Below the pieces are notes generated by a model that was given only the letters and a program-made list of their open reading frames with translations, searched no databases and was not told the origin of the DNA. A program made the position numbers and the translations under genes. From Skeletonema tropicum (Eukaryota; Bacillariophyta; Thalassiosirophyceae; Thalassiosirales; Thalassiosiraceae): 64,000 nt of DNA. Location of the stretch: the NCBI GenBank assembly GCA_037178625.1, contig CM074131.1:1488001-1552000 (forward strand), in the 5' to 3' direction. This document shows positions 1 to 10,495 of this stretch, piece by piece. The stretch's first letter is position 1. Each line of letters starts with the position of its first letter.

Positions 1-860
1 TACGAAGTCATCCAACACACTACTCTCCATGAAGAAGGGTCTGCTGAGCACCGAAATACTTCTATCCTCCAGTTGCTACTTCTATTGTTATATGTATGGT
101 AAATGCTCGCTCTATACTCTTCACAAACCATACCACAGCCAAAGAAGTTGACATCAATACATACACTACTACTTCGACCAAGTAGAGACAATGTGAAGTG
201 ACTCATAACCATCGTCATCTAGTGGCCCATTATAGTCGGCGGTGATACTAGACAAGCTCATTTGTACTGCTCAGACAACTAACGTCAGTAGAAGCAATGC
301 TACAGTATAGCTGATCTGAGAGGTCCAGCCCCCATGGCATCCTTCCCCTTGCCAATTCCTCATGGTCTGCTTCCAAACCAGCCCACCAGCGATTCTATGG
401 CCACTCCTACACAGCACCCACCCCCCAGATCCATTTCCTTCAACAGTTTGGCCTTGCCTGCACCAAAGCGTTCGCTTTCCACATCCGTCGACCAGTTAGT
501 TCCCGGCAGGCTACACAGGCGTCTTCGGGACCAGCCCGAGCCCCTCCAGGATTAAATTCTTCTTTCTCTACTGACACCGGCGTCTAGAGAGTAGTGACTA
601 AAATAATCTATCTATCTATCCAGTGTGGGCTGGCCAGCAGCACCACATTCTACCAAATCGTATCTATCGCCAGCTATCGCCGTCGGTATGGGCATGAGCC
701 GCTGCTCTCCTGCTGCTCTATCTTCTCTCTCTAGAGAGAGAGTGGCGTACATCTAAATAATGAGAGGAGCTAAGTCGTTCGGTCGGTCGGTCGGTCGGTC
801 GGTCGGTCGGTCGGTCGTTCTGTCCGGGCCCTTTGGCGTGTCCTTTGGCCTTCACGGGCA
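1..860. other. No gene recognised; microsatellites
   Basis: I see no supportable gene in this stretch. The open frame at 334-555 has Pro/Ser-rich composition but no recognisable motif. A GGTC tetranucleotide microsatellite runs from about 778 to 819, with a short ATCT run near 606-620. A perfect-looking CTCTCTAGAGAGAG palindrome lies near 723-741, and a similar one recurs near 2166-2180. Confidence 0.6.
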
Positions 861-1206
861 TTTTCGATCGACTCTTTCTTTGATTGGCTTGATTTGACCC
901 CTTGCCCCCCCCGTTTTTAGAATTTTCGATTGACTCTTTCTTTGATTGGCTTAGATTTGATTGTTCAGGGGGGACACCCCCCCTTGCCCCCCCGTTTTTA
1001 GAATTTTCGATTGACTCTTTCTTTGATTGGCTTAGATTTGATTGTTCAGGGGGGACACCCCCCCCTTGCCCCCCCGTTTTTAGAATTTTCGATTGACTCT
1101 TTCTTTGATTGGCTTAGATTTGATTGTTCAGGGGGGGACACCCCCCCTTGCCCCCCGTTTTTAGAATTTTCGATTGACTCTTTCTTTGATTGGCTTAGAT
1201 TTGACG
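861..1206. repeat. 81-82 bp tandem repeat array
   Basis: Units begin at about 861, 923, 1004, 1086 and 1167. The periods are 62 (a shortened first unit), 81, 82 and 81 bp. Each unit has a block related to TTTTCGATTGACTCTTTCTT followed by a G-run/C-run segment that can pair with itself. Unit length is close to a multiple of three, so the array reads as an open frame on the plus strand and fuses to the MORN fragment downstream. That ORF is probably an artefact of the repeat. Confidence 0.9.
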
Positions 1207-1208
1207 AG

Positions 1209-1546
1209 ATGCATGGAATAGGAAAGATGACACATAAGGACGGGCGAGTATGCAAGGGTATTTGGGAGAACGGAAAGATTGTATATGAAGGAGAGTTGAA
1301 CGAAAATGGGAAGCCACACGGAAGAGGCAAATGGACCTACTCGGATTCGGTGAATGGAAGAGAGGAAAGAAGTGTGGTCAGTTTGAAAACATTTATATTG
1401 TCAGGGTCGAGGTCAGCGAGCAAGTCTACTACGAGAACGATGAAGTCAAATCGGACTCAAACGTGAAGCGTGAAGCACTGGATGCAGACACCGATAATGA
1501 AGATGCCCCACCGAGCAAGCGCCGTAACATTTGCGTTACTAGGTAA
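1209..1546 (+). pseudogene. MORN-repeat protein fragment with a frameshift
   Basis: The first 45 or so codons read as MORN repeats, for example HGIGKMTHKDGRVCKGIW, then YEGELNENGKPHGRGKWTY. MORN repeats are about 23-residue beta-hairpin units, often found in membrane-associated scaffold or kinase proteins. After about 1345 the sensible frame moves by one to a Lys/Glu-rich tail that contains GKKCGQFEN and ends at the stop near 1546. The 5' end is replaced by the 81-bp tandem array, which runs straight into the MORN coding sequence. What remains is a truncated, frame-broken 3' fragment. A sequencing indel could explain the shift but not the missing 5' end. Confidence 0.6.
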
Positions 1547-1695
1547 GAAGATGAGGCAGAAAGGAAGAATGTGTTTTAAGTAATTCGGATTCATATGTGG
1601 ATTCACAGAAAGAGAAAGTGAAGAATTATAAATCCCAAAAAAGGGCGCTCACCAATCATTGATTGGCAGTCTTTATTTATTTTAGTTTTTTAATA

Positions 1696-2535
<840 letters not shown>

Positions 2536-5500
2536 ATGATTCCAATGACAAAAAAATACTGCAAAATAAAAATGAATCGACACCAACGTCTAATTTCTGC
2601 ATCCTTACTGCTGCTCCTCCTCTTCTGCAGTATTGCCAACCAGCCTCAACAAGTCCACGCAGCCGAAACTACTAGTACAACCCCTAATAATAATTTCTTC
2701 CTCCCACCCACCGCAGCATCGGGTCCAATTGAAGATGCCACCTGCGACGTGGAGCAGATTGAACAAGCGAATGACTCGCAACTTCATGTGATTTTACGGG
2801 AGTTGATGACGACTAGTTTCTTTCGGAGTTTTGCGGTTGATTTGGATCAGAGTTGTCCGTTGACACGGTGGAATAAGCAGAAGAAGGGGAAGGGTTCGAG
2901 TGGTAGTGCCGCTGCTGCTGCTGCTTCGGAGAAGAAGTCAGAAGCATCATCGACATCGGATGCTCCGTTCCTATCCAATACTTCAGAAAATGAAAGTGAA
3001 GGATGTGCAGGAGATTTACCAGATTTAGATCCAGATGCGGAACCTGCTTGCCATGTTGATTTAGATGGTGGTAATGATCAGCCAAATTTCCTTTCTGGTG
3101 GCGGTGGTTTTGGTAGCAGTGCATCATCAGCAATTCCATCTTCTTCTTCTCTCGAATCATCTTCTGCAGATGCAGCGACCGAAGAAGAAGAGGAATTTGA
3201 ATGTGACGGAGGAAAGGATGAATTGGACGATGACGCAGAGCCATTATGTTCTCTTGCCACAGATGATGGTAGCAGCAGTAATCCCTTTGCATCATCATTT
3301 GAATCAGCTGCACTCCATTCCATCTCGGAACGTGTCGGTCAACAAAACTGGGAATCCGAATCACAACAACAGACCTTTGACTGGAATAAAGTGTCTGATC
3401 CAGTTGTGGATATTCCAGATGAGCCATGTAATGATGTCACTGGGAACTTGCCAGAAACGTTTTGGCTTGATACATGTTCGAAAATCAAAGCGGGTGATGG
3501 ATTGCGTGTTGTCAATTTACAGCTCAATCCGGAACGGAACACGGGGTACAATGGTACTCATATCTGGACGGCGATTTATGAGGAGAATTGCCTAGCGCTG
3601 GATGGGTCTACAAGCGCCCCCATGTGTTATGAAGAGAGGGTGCTATATCGGTTGCTTTCTGGATTGCATACCTCGACGACGTTGTCGATTGCAAAGAATT
3701 ACTACCCCCCGTCGAAGAAGAAGGGGAGAGCGAATTGGGAACCAAACCCTCAATACTTTATTGACAAATTTGCAGACAGTCCAGATCACTTGCGCAATTT
3801 GCACTTTTCGTATGTCGTTCTGCTGAGGGCATTAAAGAAGGCGTCACCTGTTCTATACAATTATGAAATCAAGACTGGAGATATCTTGGATGATGAAATG
3901 GCGACTATTTTAATGCGGAGGTTGTTGGATTCCATGATCTTGAAGTCTTGCCAGAACGTCTTTACGGCATTTGACGAGAATCTCATGTTCAAGGAGCAAG
4001 TGAATGCAATCACACTCCAGGAAAATTTCAAAGGAGTATTTCACAATGTCAGTTCGATTTTAGATTGTGTGCAATGCCAGCAATGTAAACTACACGGAAA
4101 GATGGCTATGCTTGGTTACGGTACTGCATTGAAAATTCTGTTCCTTCCCGAGGACATGTTGGCAACGTCTCTATCCAGAAATGAAATTGTGGCTTTCTTC
4201 AATACAATTGCCAAAATGTCCGATTCCGTGCGAGAAGTCAGAGAGCTGACAAATATGTACTGGTCGACTCATACCAGATTAGAAAAATCGGATACGACAG
4301 TTAGTAGCGGTAGTGATGCAAAACTCTTATCAACGGGAATAGATGGTATAGAAGTGTTAGACGCCGCTGTTGGAGCAGTTTCATCCCTAGCAGATCAGGG
4401 ATTGATTGACGAATCCACAGAATCGAATCTCATCAAACAAGCTTTTCAACGGAACCCTGAATTGATGGTGCTGTCTAAGCACTATGGCTCCAATCTAAGC
4501 AAGTTTCTCAATTTCTTACCCAATATTGATAGCCAAATATCAACTACGGGCATAACTGACAATGATGAACCAGATGCGATTGTTGTAGGTACAGGATTAG
4601 CTGGATTGGCAGCAACGTTGAACATTCTTGACCGTGGAGGTAGAGTTGTTTTGATAGAGAAAGAACACCGCCTCGGAGGTAACTCTAACAAGGCATCATC
4701 TGGTATCAATGCTTGTTGTCCTCAAAACTCCACGTATGGTGATTACCTTGAGAGTTTCAAGGAAGATACAATCCGATCAGCGGGGAAGTCATCCAATCCT
4801 CATTTGATCGAGACACTGGTTGGAAATAGCGAAGCCGCTGTTCAGTGGCTGAAAAACCGTGTAGGAGTTGATTTGTCAGTTCTTGCTCAGCTTGGTGGAC
4901 ATAGCCACAAACGAACTCACCGGCCAAAACAGGGTATGGTGGGTGCCGAGATCATCTACAACATTCAAAGGGCCGTTAAGACTTACGGGAAATCGGGCAT
5001 GGTCGAGATCATGGTAGATACGAGAGTGACACAATTGAAACGAAATGATAGTGGCGCTGTCGTTGGTGTTGAAGGAGTGAAAATTACCAAGGACGGGAAG
5101 AATGAGACCATCTCTGTCACAGCTCCCAATGTTGTTCTTGCGACTGGAGGGTTTGCCTCTGATCGCAGTTCGGGATCGTACCTTGATCAGTATCGACCGG
5201 AGTTGATGCGAATGCCTGCAACGGCAGGAGAATTCTCCACTGGTGATGGGATCACACTTGGAACGTCAGCTGGCGCAGGAACAGTTGATATGGATAAAGT
5301 GCAAGTTCACCCAACTGGTTGGGTGGACCCCAAAGATCCTTCAAATCCAGGTAAGATCCTAGCGGGAGAGCTCATGCGTGGCGTAGGCGGCATTCTGATG
5401 AACCGCAATGGGGAAAGGTTTTGCAACGAGCTGGGAACAAGAGCATACGTAGTGGACAAAATGTTTGGTCACGATCCACAGTATGCCGCGACAAAGAGTT

Positions 5501-6288
5501 GGAACGTCGACACAGAAATACCAACATTTTCACTTGTACTGTCAGCATCGGCAGCTACAGGAGCTCAAAAGCACGTCGATCACTACCTCAACAAAGGTCT
5601 GCTGACACGTATAGAGGGGCTCGAGGCCCTGGCTAAGTGGATGAAATTACCCGTAGCTACAGTGAAGGCATCTCTACAAGAATACCAACGCGATGCTAAA
5701 AAAGGAAAAGATGCTTGGGGAAAGGCAACTTTCAACGGAGTTCCACAGAAGGATCTATCAAGTGAGGTGTTCTACGCTGGGACAGTGACACCAGTCCTTC
5801 ATTACTGTATGGGCGGCCTGACAATCGATAAGGATGGCAACGTCCTAAACGAAAATAACGAAGTCATTCCTGGCTTGCATGCTGCCGGTGAGGTTTCAGG
5901 TGGAGTTCACGGCGACAATCGATTAGGTGGCAATTCATTGCTGGAGTGTACAGTTTTCGGGACCATTGTCGGAAAGAAGATTCCCATCAAACCACAAAAG
6001 TCGATTCAGTCGAATAATCTGCGGCAAGGAAGTGGAGCTATCGACAAACCAGTTGAGCTTCGAAACATTTCAGCTGATGAATTGAAACAACACAACGCGG
6101 AAGATGATTGTTGGGTTGTTATTCATGGTTTGGTGTACGACTTGACTGATTTTGTAGATGAACATCCCGCAGGGCCGGAATCAATTACCGAGCTTGCTGG
6201 ACAAGATGGTACTGAAGAGTTTCAAGCGGTTCACGGTGAGAACATTCTTGAGGACTTTGATCCAATTGGAACATTTGTTCCTGTATAA
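2536..6288 (+). CDS. ERO1 thiol oxidase - fumarate reductase - cytochrome b5 fusion protein
   Basis: This is one uninterrupted 1250-codon ORF. Met1 or Met13 precedes a hydrophobic signal core (LISASLLLLLLF), so ER entry is expected. Residues about 65-578 are ERO1. FAD contacts are recognisable: PERNTGY with R334, W344 in HIWTAIYEENC, and SGLH with H378. The active-site CxxCxxC is at C511/C514/C517. The usual CxxxxC shuttle pair is replaced by two related Cx14C loops (C157-C172, C223-C238) in an acidic Ser-rich insert. Residues about 679-1160 are a soluble fumarate reductase/flavocytochrome-c flavoprotein. It has a GTGLAG dinucleotide loop (685-690) and residues matching the fumarate site: H925, R961, H1089 and R1129. 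Residues 1176-1250 are cytochrome b5 with haem ligands H1210 (DEHPAG) and H1233. There is no KDEL-like tail and no TM helix. I infer electron flow from thiols through the ERO1 FAD to the flavoprotein, with b5 as relay or alternative donor. Confidence 0.93.
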   Translation: MIPMTKKYCKIKMNRHQRLISASLLLLLLFCSIANQPQQVHAAETTSTTPNNNFFLPPTAASGPIEDATCDVEQIEQANDSQLHVILRELMTTSFFRSFAVDLDQSCPLTRWNKQKKGKGSSGSAAAAAASEKKSEASSTSDAPFLSNTSENESEGCAGDLPDLDPDAEPACHVDLDGGNDQPNFLSGGGGFGSSASSAIPSSSSLESSSADAATEEEEEFECDGGKDELDDDAEPLCSLATDDGSSSNPFASSFESAALHSISERVGQQNWESESQQQTFDWNKVSDPVVDIPDEPCNDVTGNLPETFWLDTCSKIKAGDGLRVVNLQLNPERNTGYNGTHIWTAIYEENCLALDGSTSAPMCYEERVLYRLLSGLHTSTTLSIAKNYYPPSKKKGRANWEPNPQYFIDKFADSPDHLRNLHFSYVVLLRALKKASPVLYNYEIKTGDILDDEMATILMRRLLDSMILKSCQNVFTAFDENLMFKEQVNAITLQENFKGVFHNVSSILDCVQCQQCKLHGKMAMLGYGTALKILFLPEDMLATSLSRNEIVAFFNTIAKMSDSVREVRELTNMYWSTHTRLEKSDTTVSSGSDAKLLSTGIDGIEVLDAAVGAVSSLADQGLIDESTESNLIKQAFQRNPELMVLSKHYGSNLSKFLNFLPNIDSQISTTGITDNDEPDAIVVGTGLAGLAATLNILDRGGRVVLIEKEHRLGGNSNKASSGINACCPQNSTYGDYLESFKEDTIRSAGKSSNPHLIETLVGNSEAAVQWLKNRVGVDLSVLAQLGGHSHKRTHRPKQGMVGAEIIYNIQRAVKTYGKSGMVEIMVDTRVTQLKRNDSGAVVGVEGVKITKDGKNETISVTAPNVVLATGGFASDRSSGSYLDQYRPELMRMPATAGEFSTGDGITLGTSAGAGTVDMDKVQVHPTGWVDPKDPSNPGKILAGELMRGVGGILMNRNGERFCNELGTRAYVVDKMFGHDPQYAATKSWNVDTEIPTFSLVLSASAATGAQKHVDHYLNKGLLTRIEGLEALAKWMKLPVATVKASLQEYQRDAKKGKDAWGKATFNGVPQKDLSSEVFYAGTVTPVLHYCMGGLTIDKDGNVLNENNEVIPGLHAAGEVSGGVHGDNRLGGNSLLECTVFGTIVGKKIPIKPQKSIQSNNLRQGSGAIDKPVELRNISADELKQHNAEDDCWVVIHGLVYDLTDFVDEHPAGPESITELAGQDGTEEFQAVHGENILEDFDPIGTFVPV

Positions 6289-6352
6289 AATACATACATA
6301 GTAGAATAGGTTGCAACAGCAGTTTATATATACAATATCCAATTGGTTCAGA

Positions 6353-7678
6353 CTAAGAAATAAACATTGCTGCAGCCGCAAGAATCAAACTGACAAATCC
6401 TGCCTTAGTTCTAGAGTCTGCTCCATTGTAGGAGTAGATAGGGTTACAAAGATCTCCATCACATTCCACACACCTTGTCATTTCTCCGCTTCCGCCTTTC
6501 ATTGATTCACAAAAGTTGGACATACCCCGACTGCATCCTCCACTTGAAGTGGTCGTATCTCCAAATTGCACGGTTTCCCATGAAACGCATTTTTGTGACG
6601 AATCATTGCATCTTCGTTGCTCTGGAGGTGACTCTTTGAAAGGACCTTTGGAATAGTCGTATTCATAACAAAGATTCGCCGTCTCATCCTTGGAGTCGTC
6701 TCCGTGAACAGTAATATGTTCTTCCACACCCGCAGCAGCAGCACAACTAGCATAATCCAAATAGGTCTCCTCTTTGCCAACATAACAATCATAAGCATGG
6801 TAACACGACGAAAGGCAAGCAACCCCAGACTTGACGTAATAGGACTTGCAAGTTCCAGAAAATAAAGTAGATGAAGTAAAAAGTGTTGATATTTCCTGTT
6901 TGTATTCTGCTTCGCAAGTTTCACTATCATTGACCGAGGCGGAGTAGGTCATTAAGTTTCCTCCTATTGTACGAAAATCTGAACTGTAGAGTAGAGTTGC
7001 ACAGCCACTACCCGTGGAGGATACCTGCCACATATCACTACCACCACTGGGGTCAGTATTCGGGCACCTTGGTAAAGTTTTCGCTGATGAGCCTGCAGAC
7101 ACATCATCGACTGAAGTCTCTTGTGGATCCGAGTTTGCAGTGTTGTCATTATTTGGGTATACATCTACCTGTGTAATAGCTCCAACACTGTCTCTGACAT
7201 AAAATGGATTAGAGCATATTGCGCCTTGATCAGCAAGGATTTTATTGCAGTATTCTACCATGGTATTGCCATCGTGCCCGATAAAATGAGCGTATTGGGT
7301 GCTGACTTCACAAGTCTGTTCTCCATTAGTAGTAGAGGAGCATTGAACTCCATTCTTATCATCTAAAGAGATCTTTGCATCTGTAGTTACTTTCCAGGAG
7401 CATGGGCACACAAAAGACTCAGACTCAGTCGGCGTCCAACAAAGCATCACTTTCTCACAACTCAAGATGGCATCGTCGCACATGAGATATCCTTCATTGA
7501 CCTTCTGGCAATAGTCAATCTCCTCTAAAATCGTGGGGTATATGTTTGAGTCAAGTGGGCAGTTGCACCTCACATAGCTGTTGTGGTTTGCACCGATGGT
7601 AACATGTGCTTTGATTGAGTTGCATTTTGCAATTGCATCGCATAGCAATAGAGTAAACAAAACATCTGCCGACTTCAT
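6353..7678 (-). CDS. Secreted Cys-rich protein, probably GPI-anchored
   Basis: This 441-residue protein starts with a short hydrophobic leader (MKSADVLFTLLLCDAIA) and ends with a small-residue spacer plus a hydrophobic tail (AGFVSLILAAAAMFIS). That is the architecture of a GPI-anchored surface protein. It is rich in cysteines throughout. The last 60 or so residues before the tail have spaced cysteines ending in CVECDGDLCN, reminiscent of Ly6/uPAR three-finger domains, but that similarity is only by motif. I recognise no catalytic family. It converges on the ERO1 fusion gene with a 64-bp gap. A disulfide-rich secreted protein would be a plausible client of an ER oxidase, but adjacency alone does not show this. 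Confidence 0.75.
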   Translation of the reverse strand: MKSADVLFTLLLCDAIAKCNSIKAHVTIGANHNSYVRCNCPLDSNIYPTILEEIDYCQKVNEGYLMCDDAILSCEKVMLCWTPTESESFVCPCSWKVTTDAKISLDDKNGVQCSSTTNGEQTCEVSTQYAHFIGHDGNTMVEYCNKILADQGAICSNPFYVRDSVGAITQVDVYPNNDNTANSDPQETSVDDVSAGSSAKTLPRCPNTDPSGGSDMWQVSSTGSGCATLLYSSDFRTIGGNLMTYSASVNDSETCEAEYKQEISTLFTSSTLFSGTCKSYYVKSGVACLSSCYHAYDCYVGKEETYLDYASCAAAAGVEEHITVHGDDSKDETANLCYEYDYSKGPFKESPPEQRRCNDSSQKCVSWETVQFGDTTTSSGGCSRGMSNFCESMKGGSGEMTRCVECDGDLCNPIYSYNGADSRTKAGFVSLILAAAAMFIS

Positions 7679-8179
7679 TGTCCAAGTTTCGGTAGAAGGT
7701 TAGAGCTGCCAAGTATCTTTTGATCGAGGTGGTGAAGAAGATACTTCTGGTCCTGGTTACAATACTCTACGTCTACGGCTGGGTTCAAATAGCACTCTTG
7801 ATTTTTGTCGGGGAGTAATAGCAGATAAGGTATCATAAGACCCTATGGACCAACAGGATGAGATTAATATTTTGTCTGGGCCTGTGATGAGTCGTGGTGT
7901 ACTGGCGCGTAAGGGAAGGGCTACTCCCATGGTTTGGTCCTGCACTTGCTGCCTTTGTCCTGACCGATGCCTTTCTCATGAATTAGATACCATTTTGAAC
8001 GACGGAATTAATATGATTTTTTGGGGCTTCTCTCTTCGCTCCACCTTTCAAAACAGAAGGTCAAGAAGATGCCGGATGCCGCGCCCAACAGGCCCATACC
8101 AACCCAACCGAGCGCCTGCACTCCTTGACGCCGCCGCTATTCCCCTACCATTGATATATACAACGCAGACAAGGCCACC
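7679..8179. promoter_or_regulatory. Divergent intergenic region
   Basis: This 500-bp gap separates the start codons of the minus-strand Cys-rich protein gene and the plus-strand U2AF65-like gene, so it should hold both promoters. I see no confident TATA box or other named element, and no small gene. The open frames across it appear to be chance. Confidence 0.4.
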
Positions 8180-9657
8180 ATGTCAGATTATTACGATAGA
8201 GACGACCGCAGGCGTGGCAGCCATCGAAGAGATCGCGACGATAGAGATTACTACCGGAGCAGCCGCCGTCGCTCCAGGTCTAGATCAAGATCTCGTTCAC
8301 GATCTCCGCCAAGCCATCGATATCATTCCAGCAGTAGTAGCGGCATTCCATCTGCGGGGATGATCCCATCAGCCGCTGCCCAACCACCGCTTTCCAACAC
8401 TGGCGGGCTCCCCCTAGGTGGATATTCTACCACACTTTCAGCGCAGGATAAGATCAACCGAGAACTGTTCGTGGGCAACACTCCCCCAGGGACATCGGAG
8501 GCTCTGTTGATGCAATTTCTCAGCGGGGCCATGCGCAAAACGAATCTTTGTCCACCCGATGCTACTCCCATTTTGGCATGTCGCACCAATCAAAAATTTG
8601 CATTCATTGAATGCGCCAGTGTCGACACGGCCAACAAGGCGCTCAATCTCAATGGTATTCCATTTTTGGGAGCCTCCCTTCGAGTTAGCCGCCCGTCCAA
8701 ATATGCCGGGCCGCACATCCCCAGTCTCACATGGCAACAACTTACGGGACAGCCTCTCCCTCCGGGTATGACGCCTGTTCCTGAGAATAATGGATTGGGG
8801 GGAGGATCGGCGGAGGAAAAACTAAATCGGGAATTGTTCATTGGTAATACTACCCCGGAAATGACTGAGGCGATGCTTCGTGACTTTTTGGGGAGGGCAA
8901 TGGAGCAAGTGGGGTTGACGCGTATGCCAGGTAATCCGATTGTTTCGTGCCGTGTTAGTGGAAAGTTTGCCTTTGTTGAGTTGAGGACGAAGGAAGAAGC
9001 GGAGAATGCGTTGAATTTGAATAATATCCCCTACTTGGGAGCGAGTCTGAGGGTGGGAAGGCCAAGTAAATACACTGGGCCTCATACGCCCCATGGGAAC
9101 TGGGAGGATATTTTGGCAAAGTGAGTTAATTTTATTGCAATAATTTCATTTGTGTGCTGCTGTGCAAATTATTCACTTCTCATGCTCACCCTCGCATCTA
9201 CTTTCTTCTGCCTTTTCAACTTAGATTCATGTCGGGGGAGTTGCAACTCAACAATGCTTCAAGTGCACCAGCACCACCACCCGCTGTTGCTGCTCCAGCC
9301 ATGGCACAAGTGCCAGTTGCACCGGCAATGGCAATCGTACCTACTGCAGCTGCTGCTGTTCCCACCCGTGTGGTGGAACTGAAACAAATGCTCACTCAAC
9401 AGGACCTTGAAGACGACGAAGAATACAACGATATTCTTGAAGATACCCGTGATGAATGTTCAAGCTTTGGTACATTGAAAAATATTGTCATGCCCCGCTC
9501 TGGTCCAGGAGCTACCAAGATCTTTTTGGAGTACTTGTCTGCAGAGGATGCTGGGAAAGCTATTGCAGGATTGAAAGGCAGAACCTTTGATGGTCGACAG
9601 GTTGGGGCCACTTACTTTGATGAGATCAAGTTTGCCAATGAAGATTATTCTGACTAA
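8180..9657 (+). CDS. U2AF2: U2AF65-like splicing factor (RS, two RRM, UHM), one intron
   Basis: Exon 1 is 8180-9120 and exon 2 is 9225-9657; together they encode 457 residues. The order is an RS domain (RRRSRSRSRSRSRSP), RRM1 (NRELFVGN), RRM2 (NRELFIGN) and a C-terminal U2AF-homology motif. The last contains DDEEYNDILEDTRDECSSFG and the RxF motif GRTF. The family binds the polypyrimidine tract of introns and recruits the U2 snRNP. Both central RRMs resemble each other and the canonical U2AF65 RRM1, with shared tails LGASLRV and RPSKY.GPH. I do not see the canonical second RRM. The Trp-containing segment that normally binds U2AF35 is also not visible between the RS domain and RRM1. The gene symbol rests on family resemblance; it could be a paralogue of the main U2AF65. 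Confidence 0.9.
9121..9224 (+). other. Spliceosomal intron of the U2AF65-like gene
   Basis: The donor GTGAGT at 9121 follows GGCAAA, and the acceptor AG is at 9223-9224 after CTTTTCAACTTAG. Removing 104 bp joins LAK to FMSGELQ and restores an uninterrupted frame into the U2AF-homology motif. The unspliced frame stops at once with TGA. Confidence 0.9.
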
Positions 9658-10495
9658 ACTTCTTTGCCCCTCTGCTTTGCTTTGTGATCTTTTCTACTCT
9701 TTCTTTTTCCGAGGTATCAGTACAACAGAGACCAAGAAATGAGAAGCGTAAGAATATCTTTTCTCTTTGATGTCAGATTGCATGGGGATTTGGAATGTTA
9801 TATATTTATGCTAAGTTACTTCACTTGATAACAAATTGTTTTTGCTTCCCATATTCTACTGTTTCTTCCCTTTTACGAAATTAGTGATGATATCTGATGG
9901 ATGTTAGCTATTATAGTTGATGGTGAAGTAGAGGGTGTGTGTTATGCTTTACCCGTATTACTTTTGATAATACTTCTCAATCTTCATCAGCGTATATGCA
10001 GGAGTAGCAGAATGAATTTAACAAGGCCTGTAAGACTTTTGTAGAGGATAAGGGGTGCTTATTTGCCCTTGAAAGAGATGCTGAACAACAATCAACTGGG
10101 ATTGAATGTTCAAATGAAGCCCGTGAGCTCCGCAAGCATGTAGGTTCAAACTTATCAATCTCCTCTCTAGTCCTCCTCAGCAATAATATTGCTTAGCTAT
10201 GCAACCCTTTACGATAGAGCAAATGGATCATGAGTTAGTACTTGTTATTACTGAGCCATTCTGCCTTCTGCTTCCTCTTATTGCTTCCCCACCTTCGCAC
10301 GCACTGTCACATGTCACATTCCGCGCCTCTCATCTCTTCTGTTGCTTTTTTATTACAATAGCAAGCCAAGCTAAGTGCGAAGTGCAATAAGCGCTAAAAG
10401 CTCTACTAAGCTCACAGCTCATAATCATCTCATCTGTTGCTCACTGCATCAAGCAAGCTGCCAACCACAGTTAGCCTTACAATACGAGGAGAGCC
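9658..10495 (+). other. Intergenic; possible orphan coding segment at 10011-10196
   Basis: Most of this stretch shows nothing. Directly after an acceptor-like GTAGCAG at 10010 a plus-strand frame encodes 61 residues with protein-like composition (NEFNKACKTFVEDKGCLFA, then ARELRKHVG) and ends at TAG 10194-10196. No upstream exon or start is visible. It could be a last exon, a gene remnant or chance. Confidence 0.25.

Noticed and set aside
334..555. 73-codon plus-strand ORF
   Set aside because: It has Pro/Ser-rich chance composition, no motif, and no adjacent exon or signal.
861..1206. CRISPR-like array
   Set aside because: The units are contiguous tandem repeats of 81-82 bp without unique spacers, in a eukaryotic context.
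2813..3427. 204-codon minus-strand open frame inside the ERO1 fusion gene
   Set aside because: It is antisense to the Ser/acidic insert and has no motif. The plus strand clearly encodes ERO1.
7845..8363. 172-codon plus-strand ORF overlapping the U2AF65-like start
   Set aside because: It reads the RS-domain region out of frame, and the overlapping U2AF65-like frame is strongly supported.
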